Shown piece after piece: positions 39,008 to 48,650 of a stretch of 64,000 nt of DNA. Position numbers and translations under genes: made by a program. The DNA comes from Magnetococcales bacterium (GTDB lineage Bacteria > Pseudomonadota > Magnetococcia > Magnetococcales > UBA8363): the NCBI GenBank assembly GCA_015660855.1, contig JACSDG010000006.1:1-64000 (forward strand), read 5' to 3'. The notes under the pieces are model-generated. The model did not search any database. It worked only from the letters and a program-made list of their open reading frames with translations, and was not told the DNA's origin. Each line of letters starts with the position of its first letter. The stretch's first letter is position 1.

Positions 39008-41643
39008 GCGAATCCGATTGTCTTTATTTTCAAATATATTACTCAAATGGTCAGATCGTTGAACTGGCCAAGACAGGCCCCAGTATCACCATCGGGCGTC
39101 GCTCCAAGACCGGCAGTCGTCTGGCCGATCTTTACATCGATGATCCTTTCGCCTCACGCCGGCACAGCAGAGTATTTCGTGACCCACAAACGCCGGACCA
39201 ATGGCTTTTGGAGGACATGGGTAGCAACAATGGCACGCGACTGGATGGGGTTCCCATAGCCAGTGCGGTACCGATCAAGGAAGGATCGTGGATCCTCATC
39301 GGCACCACCCGCATCACCTTCAACCACGAATCCCAGATTTCCGAAAAGATACCAGAGGTCCACGATGCGGCGAACGACCCGCGAGGGAGCCAAGTTGCTC
39401 AGCCCCCCTCCGAATTACCCGCCCAAAGTGCCACCGGTGAAATTGCCCCCGAGGACGAAGCCACCGTTGTCCGGGTTCCCGATGCTGCCGGGATTATTGC
39501 CCCCGAAGACGAAGCCACCATCGTCCGGGTTCCTGATGCTGCTGGGATTATTGCTCCCGAAGACGAAGCCACCATCGTCCGACCTCCATTGCCCGTTACC
39601 ACGCCATCGGTCTCCCCGGACGACGAAGCCACAGTGGTCCGACCGGCGAGCGGTTCTGCGGTACTCCCCCCATCAGACGGCAAAGCCGCGACCCTTGTCC
39701 CCCCCAAAAAAGACAACGCGACCCGGACCAAACCGGTCCCGAAGGAAGCCGCACCCGATACCTCGCAGAGTGCAAAACATGAGGAAAAACCAAAGGCCGA
39801 TACGGTCGCAGTTCCTGGTGCCGGGACACTTCAAGCCGCCATGCTGCATAGTCATGCAGCCCACCATTGGCCGACCGGTTCCGTTGCCAACCTACACAGC
39901 CAGGATCCTCTGAAAATCTCCGTCAACTCCAACATGATTCAAAACATCATTGCCGCCAATTATATTGACGAAGTTCAGGCTACGGAAATATTGAAAACAG
40001 CCCAAAAAGAAGGACAGACATTTTTTCTTACCCTGGTCCAAGATCAATCGGTTCAGAATATATTGGAAATGATTTTGACCAATGTTTCCGAGACCTTTGA
40101 TTTGGAATATATTCATTCTCCGGAAACTTTGGCGACGCAGGCCGAAGAGGTTGGCTGGCTTTCCTATGCCCGTGCTTTGGAGTTGGGCTGCGTTCTTTTA
40201 AAGACAGACCCGAGTGTGGTCGGCACGGTACGGTATGCGGCTCTTGATCCTTTCGACGTGACGTTGCGTGACTGGGTGGAAAGGTGTAGTCAGGCGCATC
40301 CGCGTTGTGTTCTGGTCCATCCGGAAACTTTTTCCACGGTCATTCAAAATTTAAAATCCAAATCCAGCGAACAGGGTGACGGGGTCGGTCTTTCCATCGA
40401 TTTTTCCGCCCATGCGGAAACGCACATCCGCGATCAGATCCAGGATGTCGATGTACCGCAGATGGTCAATTATTTTCTCCACCGTGCCCATCTCCAAGGG
40501 GCATCGGATATCCATATCGAGCCGACCGAAGAATTTTTGCTGGTACGTCTGCGCGTGGATGGCATTCTGCAAAAAGAGATATCTCTCCCCATGGTATTTC
40601 ATTCCGAGATGGCCTCACGGCTTAAAATTTTGTCGGGAATGGACGTGGTGGAAAAACGCCGCCCCCAGGATGGTCGTCTGGCGGTGGTGATACGCAACAA
40701 CCCCATCGATGTGCGGGTTTCATCCTATCCGACGGTGTACGGAGAAAAATTTGTCCTGCGTCTTTTGGATAAAAATGCCCTGCGTCCCTCCATCGAAACG
40801 TTAGGACTGATGGAACGCGATCGCCGATTGTTGCGGGAAAAACTGGCGGCCCCCTATGGCTTGGTCATGATCAGCGGCCCCACGGGGTCGGGCAAGACGA
40901 CGACGCTGTACTCCTGTCTGGGGGGGATGGACAGAAACAGAAAAAATGTTTTGACCGTAGAAGATCCCGTTGAATATCGCATGGCCGGCATCCACCAAAT
41001 GCAGGTCAATTCCAAGATCGGGCTGACCTTTGCGTCGGGGTTGCGCACCATTTTGCGTCAGGATCCCGATGTCATCATGGTAGGCGAGACCCGCGACGGC
41101 GAAACCGCCTCTATGGCGGTACAGGCTTCGTTGACAGGTCATATCGTTTTTTCCACCATTCACACCAACGATGCCGTTGGGGTCATCACCCGATTGCTGG
41201 ATATGGGCATTGAACCCTTCCTGGTATCCACCTCTCTTTCTCTCGCGGTCGCCCAGCGATTGGTACGCACCATCTGCAAACACTGTCGCATGTCGGTCTC
41301 CGGTCAGACCATTCTGACACAATTGCAAAAGGATGGAATTACCATAGAGCGACTGAAGACCCTGGATATTTTTATCGATCCCCATGTGGACTACACCCAG
41401 GGAAGTGGTTGTTCCCGCTGCCGGGATACCGGCTATCAAGGTCGCCGCGCCGTATTTGAAATGTTTGAGATGACCGACGAGGCCCGCAACCTGATCATGG
41501 CGGGCAATGTCAATTCGAGCCAGTTGAAGGCGTTGGCCAGGGAGAAAGGGATGACCACATTGATCTCCCACGGTGTTCGCCTGGTGGAGGAAGAAGTGAC
41601 CACTTTCGAGGAAGTCGTGCGGGTGTTGGGGGAAGAGAACTGA
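39004..41643 (+). CDS. mshE: FHA domain + GspE/PilB/MshE-type ATPase fusion
   Basis: N-terminal FHA (SITIGRRSK..LYIDDPFASRRHSRVF..LEDMGSNNGTRLDG); ATPase GPTGSGKTTTLYS; zinc site CKHC/CSRC. Confidence 0.9.
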   Translation: MSESDCLYFQIYYSNGQIVELAKTGPSITIGRRSKTGSRLADLYIDDPFASRRHSRVFRDPQTPDQWLLEDMGSNNGTRLDGVPIASAVPIKEGSWILIGTTRITFNHESQISEKIPEVHDAANDPRGSQVAQPPSELPAQSATGEIAPEDEATVVRVPDAAGIIAPEDEATIVRVPDAAGIIAPEDEATIVRPPLPVTTPSVSPDDEATVVRPASGSAVLPPSDGKAATLVPPKKDNATRTKPVPKEAAPDTSQSAKHEEKPKADTVAVPGAGTLQAAMLHSHAAHHWPTGSVANLHSQDPLKISVNSNMIQNIIAANYIDEVQATEILKTAQKEGQTFFLTLVQDQSVQNILEMILTNVSETFDLEYIHSPETLATQAEEVGWLSYARALELGCVLLKTDPSVVGTVRYAALDPFDVTLRDWVERCSQAHPRCVLVHPETFSTVIQNLKSKSSEQGDGVGLSIDFSAHAETHIRDQIQDVDVPQMVNYFLHRAHLQGASDIHIEPTEEFLLVRLRVDGILQKEISLPMVFHSEMASRLKILSGMDVVEKRRPQDGRLAVVIRNNPIDVRVSSYPTVYGEKFVLRLLDKNALRPSIETLGLMERDRRLLREKLAAPYGLVMISGPTGSGKTTTLYSCLGGMDRNRKNVLTVEDPVEYRMAGIHQMQVNSKIGLTFASGLRTILRQDPDVIMVGETRDGETASMAVQASLTGHIVFSTIHTNDAVGVITRLLDMGIEPFLVSTSLSLAVAQRLVRTICKHCRMSVSGQTILTQLQKDGITIERLKTLDIFIDPHVDYTQGSGCSRCRDTGYQGRRAVFEMFEMTDEARNLIMAGNVNSSQLKALAREKGMTTLISHGVRLVEEEVTTFEEVVRVLGEEN
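39442..39600 (+). repeat. 54-bp tandem repeat (two full units plus partial) encoding IAPEDEAT[VI]VRVPDAAGI
   Basis: Direct reading: units start at 39442, 39496 and 39550 (partial). Confidence 0.9.
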
Positions 41644-42692
41644 TGTCCAGCAGCAAGCAATTGGCCAATCTGTTGATTTTCACCAACCAGTTTGCCTCCA
41701 TGATGCAAAGTCAACTGCAATTGGTGGATGTCCTGGACAATCTGGCCAGGGAGACTCCGGGCAAAGAGTTGCGGGAGGCGGTTGAGGAAATTGCCTATGA
41801 TGTGCGACGGGGCAGTGATTTTGGCGAAATTTTGGGCAACTATCCCCGTTTGTTCAACCAGGTATTCGTCAATGTCGTAAGGGCCGGCATGGAGGCGGGA
41901 CGACTGGCCGATTCGCTGGTACAGGTCGCCATTTATCTTAACAAAACCGATTCCATCAACCGCAAACTCAAAGGTGCCCTGTCCTATCCCATGTTCATGG
42001 GAGTCGCGTTTTTCCTGGTGTTCAATGCCATGGTCTTTTTTATTTTGCCACGCTTTGCGACCATGTTCACCCAGATGAACAAAAAGTTGCCCTTGCCCAC
42101 CCAGATTTTATTGGATGTGGGTGCATTTTGGAAAGGCAACTGGCACCTGATCATAGGAGGCACGATTCTGCTGTTCGTAGCCATACGTATCTGGACCGCC
42201 ACCCGTGAGGGACGCCAGATATGGGATGAACACAAGCTCAACCTGCCCATCATCGGCAATCTGTGGCGCATGGGTGCACTCGGGCGTTTTCTGCGAACCT
42301 TCGCGGTACAGATTCGCAATGAAGTCCCCCTGCTCCGGGCCTTGCGCCTGGCTGCCGCCTCATCCAGCAACACCTTCATCGAGGAGGCCATCCTCACCAT
42401 CGCCGACGAGGTGGAACGGGGAGTAAGCGTTTCTCAGGCTTTCCGGGAATATGAAATTTTTTCGGGGATTGTCCTGCAAATGATTTCCGCTGGGGAAGAA
42501 GCGGGCAATCTGTCCGACCTGCTGCTGTCCGCTGCCGATTATTTTGAAAGGTTGCTGGAAACCCAGACCGAAACCGTCACCAGCCTGATCAATCCCATCA
42601 TCACAGTCATGATTGGACTGGCCATCGCGGGAATGATGGTCGCTGCCTTCTTGCCGGTTTTCAGCATGGGGTCGGTTGGGGGGGGTGGGTGA
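41643..42692 (+). CDS. mshG: Type II secretion F / PilC / MshG-like inner-membrane protein
   Basis: FTNQFASMMQSQLQLVDVLDNLARE; AEAGNLSDLL-type and C-terminal TM motifs. Confidence 0.9.
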   Translation: MSSSKQLANLLIFTNQFASMMQSQLQLVDVLDNLARETPGKELREAVEEIAYDVRRGSDFGEILGNYPRLFNQVFVNVVRAGMEAGRLADSLVQVAIYLNKTDSINRKLKGALSYPMFMGVAFFLVFNAMVFFILPRFATMFTQMNKKLPLPTQILLDVGAFWKGNWHLIIGGTILLFVAIRIWTATREGRQIWDEHKLNLPIIGNLWRMGALGRFLRTFAVQIRNEVPLLRALRLAAASSSNTFIEEAILTIADEVERGVSVSQAFREYEIFSGIVLQMISAGEEAGNLSDLLLSAADYFERLLETQTETVTSLINPIITVMIGLAIAGMMVAAFLPVFSMGSVGGGG

Positions 42693-42726
42693 GTCATCAC
42701 CAACAACACTATGGGAGAAAACGTCA

Positions 42727-43347
42727 ATGACGATGGCCAATGAACCCAACGCGTATGGAAACCAAACCGATGACACTGACGAGGATGAAGACGACGACTA
42801 TACCCGTACCATAGACAATGACAGTGTCACACGTTGTGAAGTAGGCATTGAATACCAGTTGCTGGGCAAGCCTCCCCATGAGGGGGTGTTTGTCATGCTG
42901 CGGGCACTTTACCAGCATCATGATTTCGCCCAGTTGCTTGCGAAAAAGGGCCAACACGTCGTCGCCTTGGATCCAACATGCCGAATGGTGCTCAAAAATA
43001 ATTTATTCAAGGTGTCCAGGACAGACATCGATGCCCAGGGTAAAACGTCGGCTGCGGGCAGCAACAAACAGTTCTCTATTGAAGAATATTCTGAACGTTA
43101 TAAAAATAAAAAACTTTCTGAAAATTTCAGGGAATTCGGTGAAACGAACAACCGACTCAAACTGGAACTGAGTCGCATCACCATGATTGACCTGATGAAG
43201 CTTTTCAAAAAAGAATGTCTGGAGGTACTTCATCACCTGACAGAAGCGCAAGCCAAACAGTTGGTTCATCCGCATCTGTACAAGCTCTACATCTTGCTTT
43301 CCAAGTGTAAGGAACAACCTATTCCGTTTTATTCCGATCCTTCATGA
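42727..43347 (+). CDS. Uncharacterised cytoplasmic protein with acidic N-terminus in the pilus operon
   Basis: Good coding frame between mshG-like and ExeA-like genes; DDTDEDEDDDYTRTIDND N-terminus. Confidence 0.65.
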   Translation: MTMANEPNAYGNQTDDTDEDEDDDYTRTIDNDSVTRCEVGIEYQLLGKPPHEGVFVMLRALYQHHDFAQLLAKKGQHVVALDPTCRMVLKNNLFKVSRTDIDAQGKTSAAGSNKQFSIEEYSERYKNKKLSENFREFGETNNRLKLELSRITMIDLMKLFKKECLEVLHHLTEAQAKQLVHPHLYKLYILLSKCKEQPIPFYSDPS

Positions 43348-43350
43348 CCA

Positions 43351-45156
43351 ATGTATCAGGCCTTCTTTAAACTTGATGAACCGCCCTTTTCCATTACCCC
43401 AGACCCGCGATTTCTCTATTTGGGGCGGCATCACCGGGAAGCTCTGGCGCATCTGCTCTTCAGTGTCCTGGGCAGCAGCGGTTTTATTTTGCTGACCGGA
43501 GAAGTCGGTTCGGGCAAAACCACGGTGTCTCGCTGTCTGATCCGGCAAACGCTCGACCTGGTGGATGTAGCCTTGATCTTCAATCCCCGGTTGTCGGCAC
43601 TGGAGCTGGTGGCCTCCATCTGTGATGAACTGCATGTTTCCTACCCGGCCACGGCAACCCTGAAAACATTGTATGACGCGCTCAACCAACACCTGATGCA
43701 AAGCCATGCCAAAAAACGCAATACCGTTTTGATTCTCGATGAAGCACAAAATTTGAGTGTTGACCTTTTGGAGCAGGTGCGTTTGTTGAGCAACTTGGAG
43801 ACTGATCGAAAAAAACTATTGCAAATCATTTTGATCGGTCAACCGGAACTGCTGGTTCTTCTGGCGCGACCGGACCTGCGTCAATTCAGCCAGAGGGTGA
43901 CGGCACGTTACCATATCGCCCCCCTCGAATGGACCGAAACCCGGGAATTTATCCACCACCGACTGTCGGTTGCCGGGTGCCATCGGCCCATATTCACCCC
44001 CCTTGCCTGTTGGCTGATTCATCATACAGCCAAAGGCATTCCCCGCCAGATCAATCAATTCTGTGATCGGGCCTTGTTGGGTGCTTTCACATTGAATCGG
44101 CATCGGGTCGATGGTTGGATTGCTTATGCGGCCATCAGGGAGGTATTGGGGAAAACGCGCCGTAGCGTCAAACGCTGGCAGTTGGCGGCTCTGATTTTGC
44201 CCGCATTGGTGTTGGGCTTGGCTTTTTTTCTGTTTATTCAGAATGATCGTGGTACGACAACCATGGGGCGACCCTGGTTTCATTCCAGTTCCTGGTTGAA
44301 TTCGGTGCAAAAGATAATGGATGACAGGTTGGCACCGTTGACAGAGAAATTCCATGGGAGTGCTGCCATTTCAGCCCGTCCACCAAAACCTGCCGCCGCA
44401 TCCCCGGTCCAGACTCAAGCCGATACGCAGCCATTACCGGTTCAACAACAACCGGCCCCATCCATCGAAACGCAAAAGGTTTCCCCTCCCCCCGATCCTC
44501 CTGTGACCATGGTGCTGGATGCCCTGTTTCGTGCCCCGCAAGAAGAAACAGCCAACGAAAATGCCGCCCTAACGCGTCTGTTTGGTTTGTGGGGGGTATC
44601 TCAAGAAAAGTTTGACCATCGTGCCATATGCGAATCGGCCTTGACCATGGGAATGGGTTGTTACAACCTGACCGGCAACTGGAATACCCTGCGCCAACTG
44701 GGTATTCCGGTAATGATTAAGTTTGCCTTTTTCGATCAGACACTTCGTTATGCCGTAGTGACCGCCATAGGTCGCAAAAATATCTCCCTGAGCTTCCCGC
44801 ATCGGGATGAAACGGTATCCCTTGAGGAGGCGGATCGTTATTGGTTTGGACTGATGACCGTGGCATGGCGGATGACACCCGGCAAGAAAAAAACGCTCCT
44901 CGAAGGGATGCAGGGGGCAGATATTGTTTGGTTGCGTAGCCGGTTGGCACCATTGCAAAAGGATGAACCAACACATTTGGACTCCGACCTGTTTGATGGC
45001 GACCTCATGCAGCGTGTGCGTCGGTTCCAGGCGCAAAAATTCATGGAACCGGATGGCAAGGTTGGGATGCGCTCCATTCTGGCTCTGGATCTTGCCACCC
45101 AGGATGCCCATCGCCCCACCCCCAGGCTGGGTCTGTTATCCGAAGGGGGGAATTGA
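43351..45156 (+). CDS. mshM: ExeA/MshM-like AAA ATPase with TM and C-terminal peptidoglycan-binding-like region
   Basis: FFKLDEPPFSITPDPRFLYLGRHHREALAHL; TGEVGSGKTTVSRCL; LILDEAQNLSVDLLEQVRLLSNLE. Confidence 0.88.
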   Translation: MYQAFFKLDEPPFSITPDPRFLYLGRHHREALAHLLFSVLGSSGFILLTGEVGSGKTTVSRCLIRQTLDLVDVALIFNPRLSALELVASICDELHVSYPATATLKTLYDALNQHLMQSHAKKRNTVLILDEAQNLSVDLLEQVRLLSNLETDRKKLLQIILIGQPELLVLLARPDLRQFSQRVTARYHIAPLEWTETREFIHHRLSVAGCHRPIFTPLACWLIHHTAKGIPRQINQFCDRALLGAFTLNRHRVDGWIAYAAIREVLGKTRRSVKRWQLAALILPALVLGLAFFLFIQNDRGTTTMGRPWFHSSSWLNSVQKIMDDRLAPLTEKFHGSAAISARPPKPAAASPVQTQADTQPLPVQQQPAPSIETQKVSPPPDPPVTMVLDALFRAPQEETANENAALTRLFGLWGVSQEKFDHRAICESALTMGMGCYNLTGNWNTLRQLGIPVMIKFAFFDQTLRYAVVTAIGRKNISLSFPHRDETVSLEEADRYWFGLMTVAWRMTPGKKKTLLEGMQGADIVWLRSRLAPLQKDEPTHLDSDLFDGDLMQRVRRFQAQKFMEPDGKVGMRSILALDLATQDAHRPTPRLGLLSEGGN

Positions 45157-45161
45157 CGCCC

Positions 45162-45980
45162 ATGTCTTTCGTCCTCGACGCCCTGAAAAAATCGGAACGT
45201 GACCGACTGATCGGTTCCGTTCCCAGCCCGGTCGACATCGGGCACACGCCGGTACACAGAGCGCGGCGTACAAGCTGGGTGGTGGCGGTAGTCGGCATGG
45301 TATTGAGCATGCTGGGTGGGGTGTATCTGGGAACCCGTGACAGTGAACCCAAAGCGGTCGCTGTCAATCAGGATGGAACGCACCCACCCACATCGCCTCT
45401 GCCATTGCCCTTGCCTGTCACCACCCAACCGGTCCCCTCCCAGGCGTCGCCCATTCAGGCACAAACGTCCCTATCTGTCGCAGGGAGACACCCCGCATCC
45501 CCGGTCGCGCCCCCAACTCTCGCACCCATGACCTCCCGAACGTTGAGCCAAATTCCCATCCCCGGCAAACCCAAAACAGACGCCGCAACGCCTGCCTACA
45601 AAACAATGTGGAGTGCCAAAGGTGCCGGTATTGTCGATGGGTGTACCATAGAAGTCAGAACCCAGAAAAATCAGCTACACAAGGTTCGACTCGCAAATAT
45701 TTCCTGCCTGTCGCCCCGATCTTTAGCCGGCAAGGAAGCACGGACTTTTACAACCCGTGCCGTTTTTGTCCAGGATGTGGTGATTGCCGTCGTCCGGGAA
45801 GAGGCTGGTATACTGGTGGCGGATGTATTAAACCGAGAAAATACCTTGTTGAACCGCTCTTTGGTTCAGCAAGGCCTGGTCAATGTCGTGGATAAACGGT
45901 TTGCCGCCGAGGAAACAAAAGCCCGAACGCTACGACGGGGTCTGTGGCAAAACCCCGCCGTGTGGACACGCGCTCCATGA
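45162..45980 (+). CDS. GspB-like N-terminus fused to a degenerate SNase-like domain
   Basis: MSFVLDALKKSERDR, TM segment, then VDGCTIEV..LHKVRLANISCLSPRSLAGKEARTFTTRAV...LLNRSLVQQGLVNV. Confidence 0.65.
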   Translation: MSFVLDALKKSERDRLIGSVPSPVDIGHTPVHRARRTSWVVAVVGMVLSMLGGVYLGTRDSEPKAVAVNQDGTHPPTSPLPLPLPVTTQPVPSQASPIQAQTSLSVAGRHPASPVAPPTLAPMTSRTLSQIPIPGKPKTDAATPAYKTMWSAKGAGIVDGCTIEVRTQKNQLHKVRLANISCLSPRSLAGKEARTFTTRAVFVQDVVIAVVREEAGILVADVLNRENTLLNRSLVQQGLVNVVDKRFAAEETKARTLRRGLWQNPAVWTRAP

Positions 45981-46043
45981 TTTAATTATTATACTGAATC
46001 TTCAGCTTGATTGGATTGACGACCGGAAGTGGAGTCAACAGAC

Positions 46044-46748
46044 ATGACAATACATAAAAACAATGCTGTGCAGAGCAACAGAGGAAAATCCGGTTTTACC
46101 TTGGTGGAACTCATGGTCGTCGTTGCCATCATCGGTATTCTGGCAGCCATCGGCATTCCCAAAATGACTACCTTTATCATGGTGGGACATTTGGAAGAGG
46201 CTAAACCCTATCTGATGGCCATTGCCGCCAAGGAACGGGTTTACATGACGCAGAGAGGAAGCTTTTACGTCCCCACAGGGACCAACTGCACCGACAATTT
46301 TGAATCCTGTCTGGAGAATGAACTGGGTGTGGATCTCAAGGATGCCACCAATTTTTGCTTTGTCGTGCGTACCGCCACCGCCGGTAGTAGTAGTGGCGAT
46401 TTTATCAGTACCAGTTTTAATGATGACACGATAAAAACCAAGGCCAGATTTGAAGTATGGGCCATCCTGAACGCGCAATCGACGGCGAATGCAGTCATCT
46501 CCGTTACCCCGACCCCCGCTGTTTCCGTGAACTGTAAACTGGCAAACAACAAAGGTGCCCCCAGCGGTTGGGTGAAAGAAGGTAACGTGGCAGGTGGACA
46601 GGGACGAGTCGTGGTGCTGCGATACCCACCCACCACAGACGGTCAGGACACCGCCGACCGTTCGGGACGCGCCGGAGTCCCCGCCGGAGTCCCCGGAGTC
46701 AAATTGGACTGGATCAACGGTATCAGTATCAGTGACCCCATCCTGTGA
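46044..46748 (+). CDS. Type IV prepilin-like protein
   Basis: SGFTLVELMVVVAIIGILAAIGIPKM. Confidence 0.88.
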   Translation: MTIHKNNAVQSNRGKSGFTLVELMVVVAIIGILAAIGIPKMTTFIMVGHLEEAKPYLMAIAAKERVYMTQRGSFYVPTGTNCTDNFESCLENELGVDLKDATNFCFVVRTATAGSSSGDFISTSFNDDTIKTKARFEVWAILNAQSTANAVISVTPTPAVSVNCKLANNKGAPSGWVKEGNVAGGQGRVVVLRYPPTTDGQDTADRSGRAGVPAGVPGVKLDWINGISISDPIL

Positions 46749-47410
46749 TTATGATGATCCTCGCCAAAAAAAGCACCCGAATGTCGGGATTCACCCTGAT
46801 CGAAGTCATGGTCAGCATGGTCCTGACCGGCATTCTTGTCGCGGGTGTCGTCGGATTGTGGGGGATGGTCGCCGACCAGTTTTTTCGCCTGTCCTTGCGA
46901 CAAAAAGCGGTCTTCGTCCTGCATGGTCACATGGAACGGTTGGCCATGTTGTATCGTACCCAGGCCAACACCAAGACCCTCTACGCCAGTTCAACGGGAT
47001 ATAGCCAGGGAGGGGGAACAGCACGTGTCATTCTGTATGTCGATACCAACACAGCGCGATCAACCGATCCATTGATGAAAACTTCGGCAGCCTCCAAATC
47101 CAATTTTGACGACGGATACATTCTCTACCTGGACCAGGGGGCGTCAGGACTATCAGCCGAGGACCGGAATATCGTCTGGCTGGACAGGGACAAGGATGTG
47201 ACGGCGCAAATAAGTTTTACACTGGATGCTTCACCCGACCCGGACAGTCTGTGTTATCCAGACGCAGATTCTACCGGCTGCCATCTGCTGACGTTGTTTT
47301 TGGATTATCCCTATCGGTTTGTCCCTGGCACGACTCCCGCCAATAATGTGCTGCCGGGGATCGCTGTCGAAACCATTTCTGTCCAAACCATCGTTGGTGC
47401 GCGCAAATGA
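46745..47410 (+). CDS. Prepilin-type N-terminal cleavage/methylation domain protein
   Basis: SGFTLIEVMVSMVLTGILVAGVVG; 4-nt overlap with upstream ORF. Confidence 0.8.
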   Translation: MIMMILAKKSTRMSGFTLIEVMVSMVLTGILVAGVVGLWGMVADQFFRLSLRQKAVFVLHGHMERLAMLYRTQANTKTLYASSTGYSQGGGTARVILYVDTNTARSTDPLMKTSAASKSNFDDGYILYLDQGASGLSAEDRNIVWLDRDKDVTAQISFTLDASPDPDSLCYPDADSTGCHLLTLFLDYPYRFVPGTTPANNVLPGIAVETISVQTIVGARK

Positions 47411-48000
47411 TAAAATTTCACAGGGCAGAAAAGCAGGTCTCAGGGTTTACCTTGGTTGAGCTGATGATCGCAGGCTCTCTGGGAACCGTTTTGTCTTTGG
47501 TATTGTTCGAGATGCTTCTCCAGGCGCAACACATGGCCGACGCCATGATCATGCAGTCAACCTTGAACGGTCAGGCCCGAGAAGTGTTTGATCTGTTGAT
47601 GGATGGTGGTGTCGAGCCTAGCACAACGAACCGGATACCGGGTTTCCACGGTCGCGCAGCCTTACCCACCAACCTAAAAACAACGACATCTTTTCGTTTA
47701 CAATTGTGGAATACAGGCGAAACAATAGCCCTGCGGACGCGGGAAACACTACCCCAATTCAGCATCACCTGTTCGGCCCAATACACACCGGTTAAAACCT
47801 GTGGATCCAATGGTGCCACCCATACCATCGACGGATTCATCAATGAGTTCACCTCAACCTCTCTTCTTTCAAAAACTTATGATATAAAATTTTCTCTGAT
47901 TGATCCTCAGATGGTACCGCGTGCCGAAACGGATCAGCGTTTTACGCAATCGGAGTACAGTTCTTCCTTCTGGACAGTGTTTGCCCTAAACGTAGATTAG
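47407..48000 (+). CDS. Prepilin-type N-terminal cleavage/methylation domain protein (PilW-like)
   Basis: SGFTLVELMIAGSLGTVLSLVLFEMLL; 4-nt overlap with upstream ORF. Confidence 0.8.
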   Translation: MIKFHRAEKQVSGFTLVELMIAGSLGTVLSLVLFEMLLQAQHMADAMIMQSTLNGQAREVFDLLMDGGVEPSTTNRIPGFHGRAALPTNLKTTTSFRLQLWNTGETIALRTRETLPQFSITCSAQYTPVKTCGSNGATHTIDGFINEFTSTSLLSKTYDIKFSLIDPQMVPRAETDQRFTQSEYSSSFWTVFALNVD

Positions 48001-48002
48001 GA

Positions 48003-48650
48003 TTGACCATGGCAAAAAACAGAGCCACCCTTTTTTACTCCGGCATGAACCAGCAGGGCAATATTATAATTGCCGTCATGATTTCCATGCTGATGATTAC
48101 GCTGCTGGTTTCTGCCCTCATCGAACATTTTCTCGTAGCCGAGGCCAGGGCGGTGGAAGAAAGTCTGGCCAAGGTGCGTGTCTATTGGGCCATGTCGGGC
48201 CATGTGGATTATTATTTGAGCCGGGTAAAACAATATGCGTCTCAATGCAGTGCGGGTAGCACCATCCCATCGCTGACAAATTTTAATACAGCGTTCAATA
48301 ATTTTATTTTTGTCGCAGGCCAACACAATACCTGTGATACCACCTGTAACGCAACCAACACCGCCACGGACACGCAAGAGATTATCCAGTGCATCCTTAA
48401 TGATCTTGAAACGGACAAAGCCACCGATATTCGCACCTGGAACAATTATGATGGCAACGCAGGGTATACCTTTGCCATCAAACATATGCCCGAGGTAGCC
48501 GGTAAAATTCAGTTCAAACTGGTCAATCCGGGGACCATCGCCGCTCTGAGTGGACTGGACGCACGTCTGTTGCCATTGTATGTCAATGCGAAACTTGACG
48601 AGGTTACACCAACAGCAACACTGACGGTAGAAAAGTATGAACGCTATTAA
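48003..48650 (+). CDS. PilX/MshP-like minor pilus assembly protein
   Basis: QQGNIIIAVMISMLMITLLVSALIEHF N-terminal helix; operon position. Confidence 0.55.
   Translation: MTMAKNRATLFYSGMNQQGNIIIAVMISMLMITLLVSALIEHFLVAEARAVEESLAKVRVYWAMSGHVDYYLSRVKQYASQCSAGSTIPSLTNFNTAFNNFIFVAGQHNTCDTTCNATNTATDTQEIIQCILNDLETDKATDIRTWNNYDGNAGYTFAIKHMPEVAGKIQFKLVNPGTIAALSGLDARLLPLYVNAKLDEVTPTATLTVEKYERY

Noticed and set aside
39442-39600. 54-bp repeats considered as CRISPR-like
   Set aside because: No spacers; units are in-frame coding linker
40801-41571. 256-aa minus-strand ORF
   Set aside because: Antisense to the GspE ATPase core
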